A DNA stretch of 35,661 nucleotides from an uncultured Gammaproteobacteria bacterium (GTDB taxonomy: Bacteria > Pseudomonadota > Gammaproteobacteria > Xanthomonadales > Xanthomonadaceae). Under the pieces are notes generated by a model that saw only the letters and a program-made list of their open reading frames with translations, searched no databases and was not told where the DNA came from. Location of the stretch: positions 1-35,661 of the forward strand of contig CAJAPA010000118.1 in the NCBI GenBank assembly GCA_903942465.1, written 5' to 3'. The number at the start of each line of letters is the position of its first letter. Position 1 is the first letter of the stretch. Made by a program: the position numbers and the translations under genes. Of this stretch, positions 35,028 through 35,661 are shown in pieces.

Positions 35028-35661
35028 ACGCGCAGTTGCCGCTGGCCTTCAAGGCCGGCACCGACCATCGTTTCATCGATTTCCTCGGCCAGGACCCGCT
35101 CCGGCAGGCTTTCGAGCAGGCTGCCGAAGGCAAGGCCGAACATCACATCTTTCTGGTCGGCGCCCAAGGTGCCGGTAAAACCCATTTGCTGCGGGCCAGC
35201 GCCGGGCATGCGCTTGCGCTGGGGCAGGCAGCGGTCTATGTGCCGCTCACCCGTGCCGCCGGCATGCTGGGCGAGGTGCTGGACGGCTTGAGCGGTCTGG
35301 CACTGGTGTGTCTGGATGATGTGCAGGCCCTGGCTGGAAACCGCGACGCCGAAGAAGCCCTGTTCCATTTCTATAACCGCGCCGGCGCCGAGGGCATGCG
35401 TCTGCTGTTCACCGCCAACGCCATGCCGGCCCAGCTCGGCATCACTCTGCCGGATCTGGTGTCGCGCCTCGAGCAGGGTCTGCGCCTGCATGCCGAGGTG
35501 CTCGATGAGTACGGCAAACGCCGTGTGCTGCAACGCCGCGCCGCCGGCCGCGGTCTGCAGATGGATGAGGCGGTATTGGATTATCTGTTCACCCGCGTCA
35601 GCCGCGATCTGCACACACTCAGCCAATTGCTCGACCGGCTCGACCATGCCAGCTTGGCCGC
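35024..35661 (+). CDS. hda: Hda, DnaA-related regulator of replication initiation (3' end cut by window)
   Basis: Hda, loaded on the beta clamp, stimulates DnaA-ATP hydrolysis to prevent re-initiation. The start is GTG at 35024, overlapping the perM stop. The N-terminus NAQLPLAF contains the clamp-binding motif QLPLAF. Walker A is VGAQGAGKTHLL; Walker B is LVCLDDVQAL. Arg-rich and sensor regions follow (LPDLVSRLEQGL, RDLHTLSQLLDRLD). Hda is about 230 aa in total; 212 codons are visible, so only the C-terminal end is missing. Confidence 0.94.
   Translation, partial: MNAQLPLAFKAGTDHRFIDFLGQDPLRQAFEQAAEGKAEHHIFLVGAQGAGKTHLLRASAGHALALGQAAVYVPLTRAAGMLGEVLDGLSGLALVCLDDVQALAGNRDAEEALFHFYNRAGAEGMRLLFTANAMPAQLGITLPDLVSRLEQGLRLHAEVLDEYGKRRVLQRRAAGRGLQMDEAVLDYLFTRVSRDLHTLSQLLDRLDHASLA

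Overview
The window is a dense, housekeeping-type chromosomal segment of a Gram-negative gammaproteobacterium. The evidence is a complete Tol-Pal locus, LPS genes (kdsD, kdsC, lptCAB), monofunctional RelA, HrpA, PBP1B with a UB2H-type region, IbaG and Hda. Gene content, with HprK and HPr beside rpoN and a secreted S9 peptidase, points to the Lysobacterales (Xanthomonadales) or close relatives. That placement is an inference from memory, not from a search. No transposon, phage, CRISPR or other mobile feature is visible, and no gap without a gene exceeds 300 bases. About 60% of the window looks like standard conserved operons.

Left part (1-5512, + strand): tolR (5' end cut by the window), tolA, tolB, pal, cpoB, queE and queC are packed with overlaps or gaps of at most 37 bp. 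They are followed by a perfect -10 box, two nearly identical tRNA-Lys genes (anticodons UUU and CUU) and a terminator. Then come a 180-bp regulatory-looking region with three inverted repeats, a secreted prolyl-oligopeptidase-family peptidase, a perfect terminator, and the giant helicase hrpA, which converges on a small secreted protein gene.

Middle (12077-19733, + strand): relA, then a tightly overlapping set mrcB (PBP1B), a TPR lipoprotein that is probably the PBP1B activator LpoP, yoaA and tsaB.

Right-centre (19743-28656, - strand): transcription runs kdsD, kdsC, lptC, lptA, lptB, rpoN, hpf, hprK, rapZ, ptsH, then mgtE and a DUF1294 gene. This is the known rpoN neighbourhood that links LPS export, sigma-54 and PTS-type regulation. 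Here it lacks ptsN, an EIIA gene and ptsI. Its HPr keeps His15 and Ser46 but has Gln17 and Ala18 in place of the usual Arg17 and Pro/Ala18.

Right end: ibaG-murA (+), a DUF3108 gene with purN and purM (-), and then a DUF2066 gene, perM and hda (+, cut by the window end).

I did not find a clearly new defence or mobile system. The observations most worth a second look are the reduced HprK/HPr module, the inverted-repeat cluster before the S9 peptidase, the mrcB-coupled lipoprotein, and promoters that sit almost on start codons lacking a ribosome binding site.
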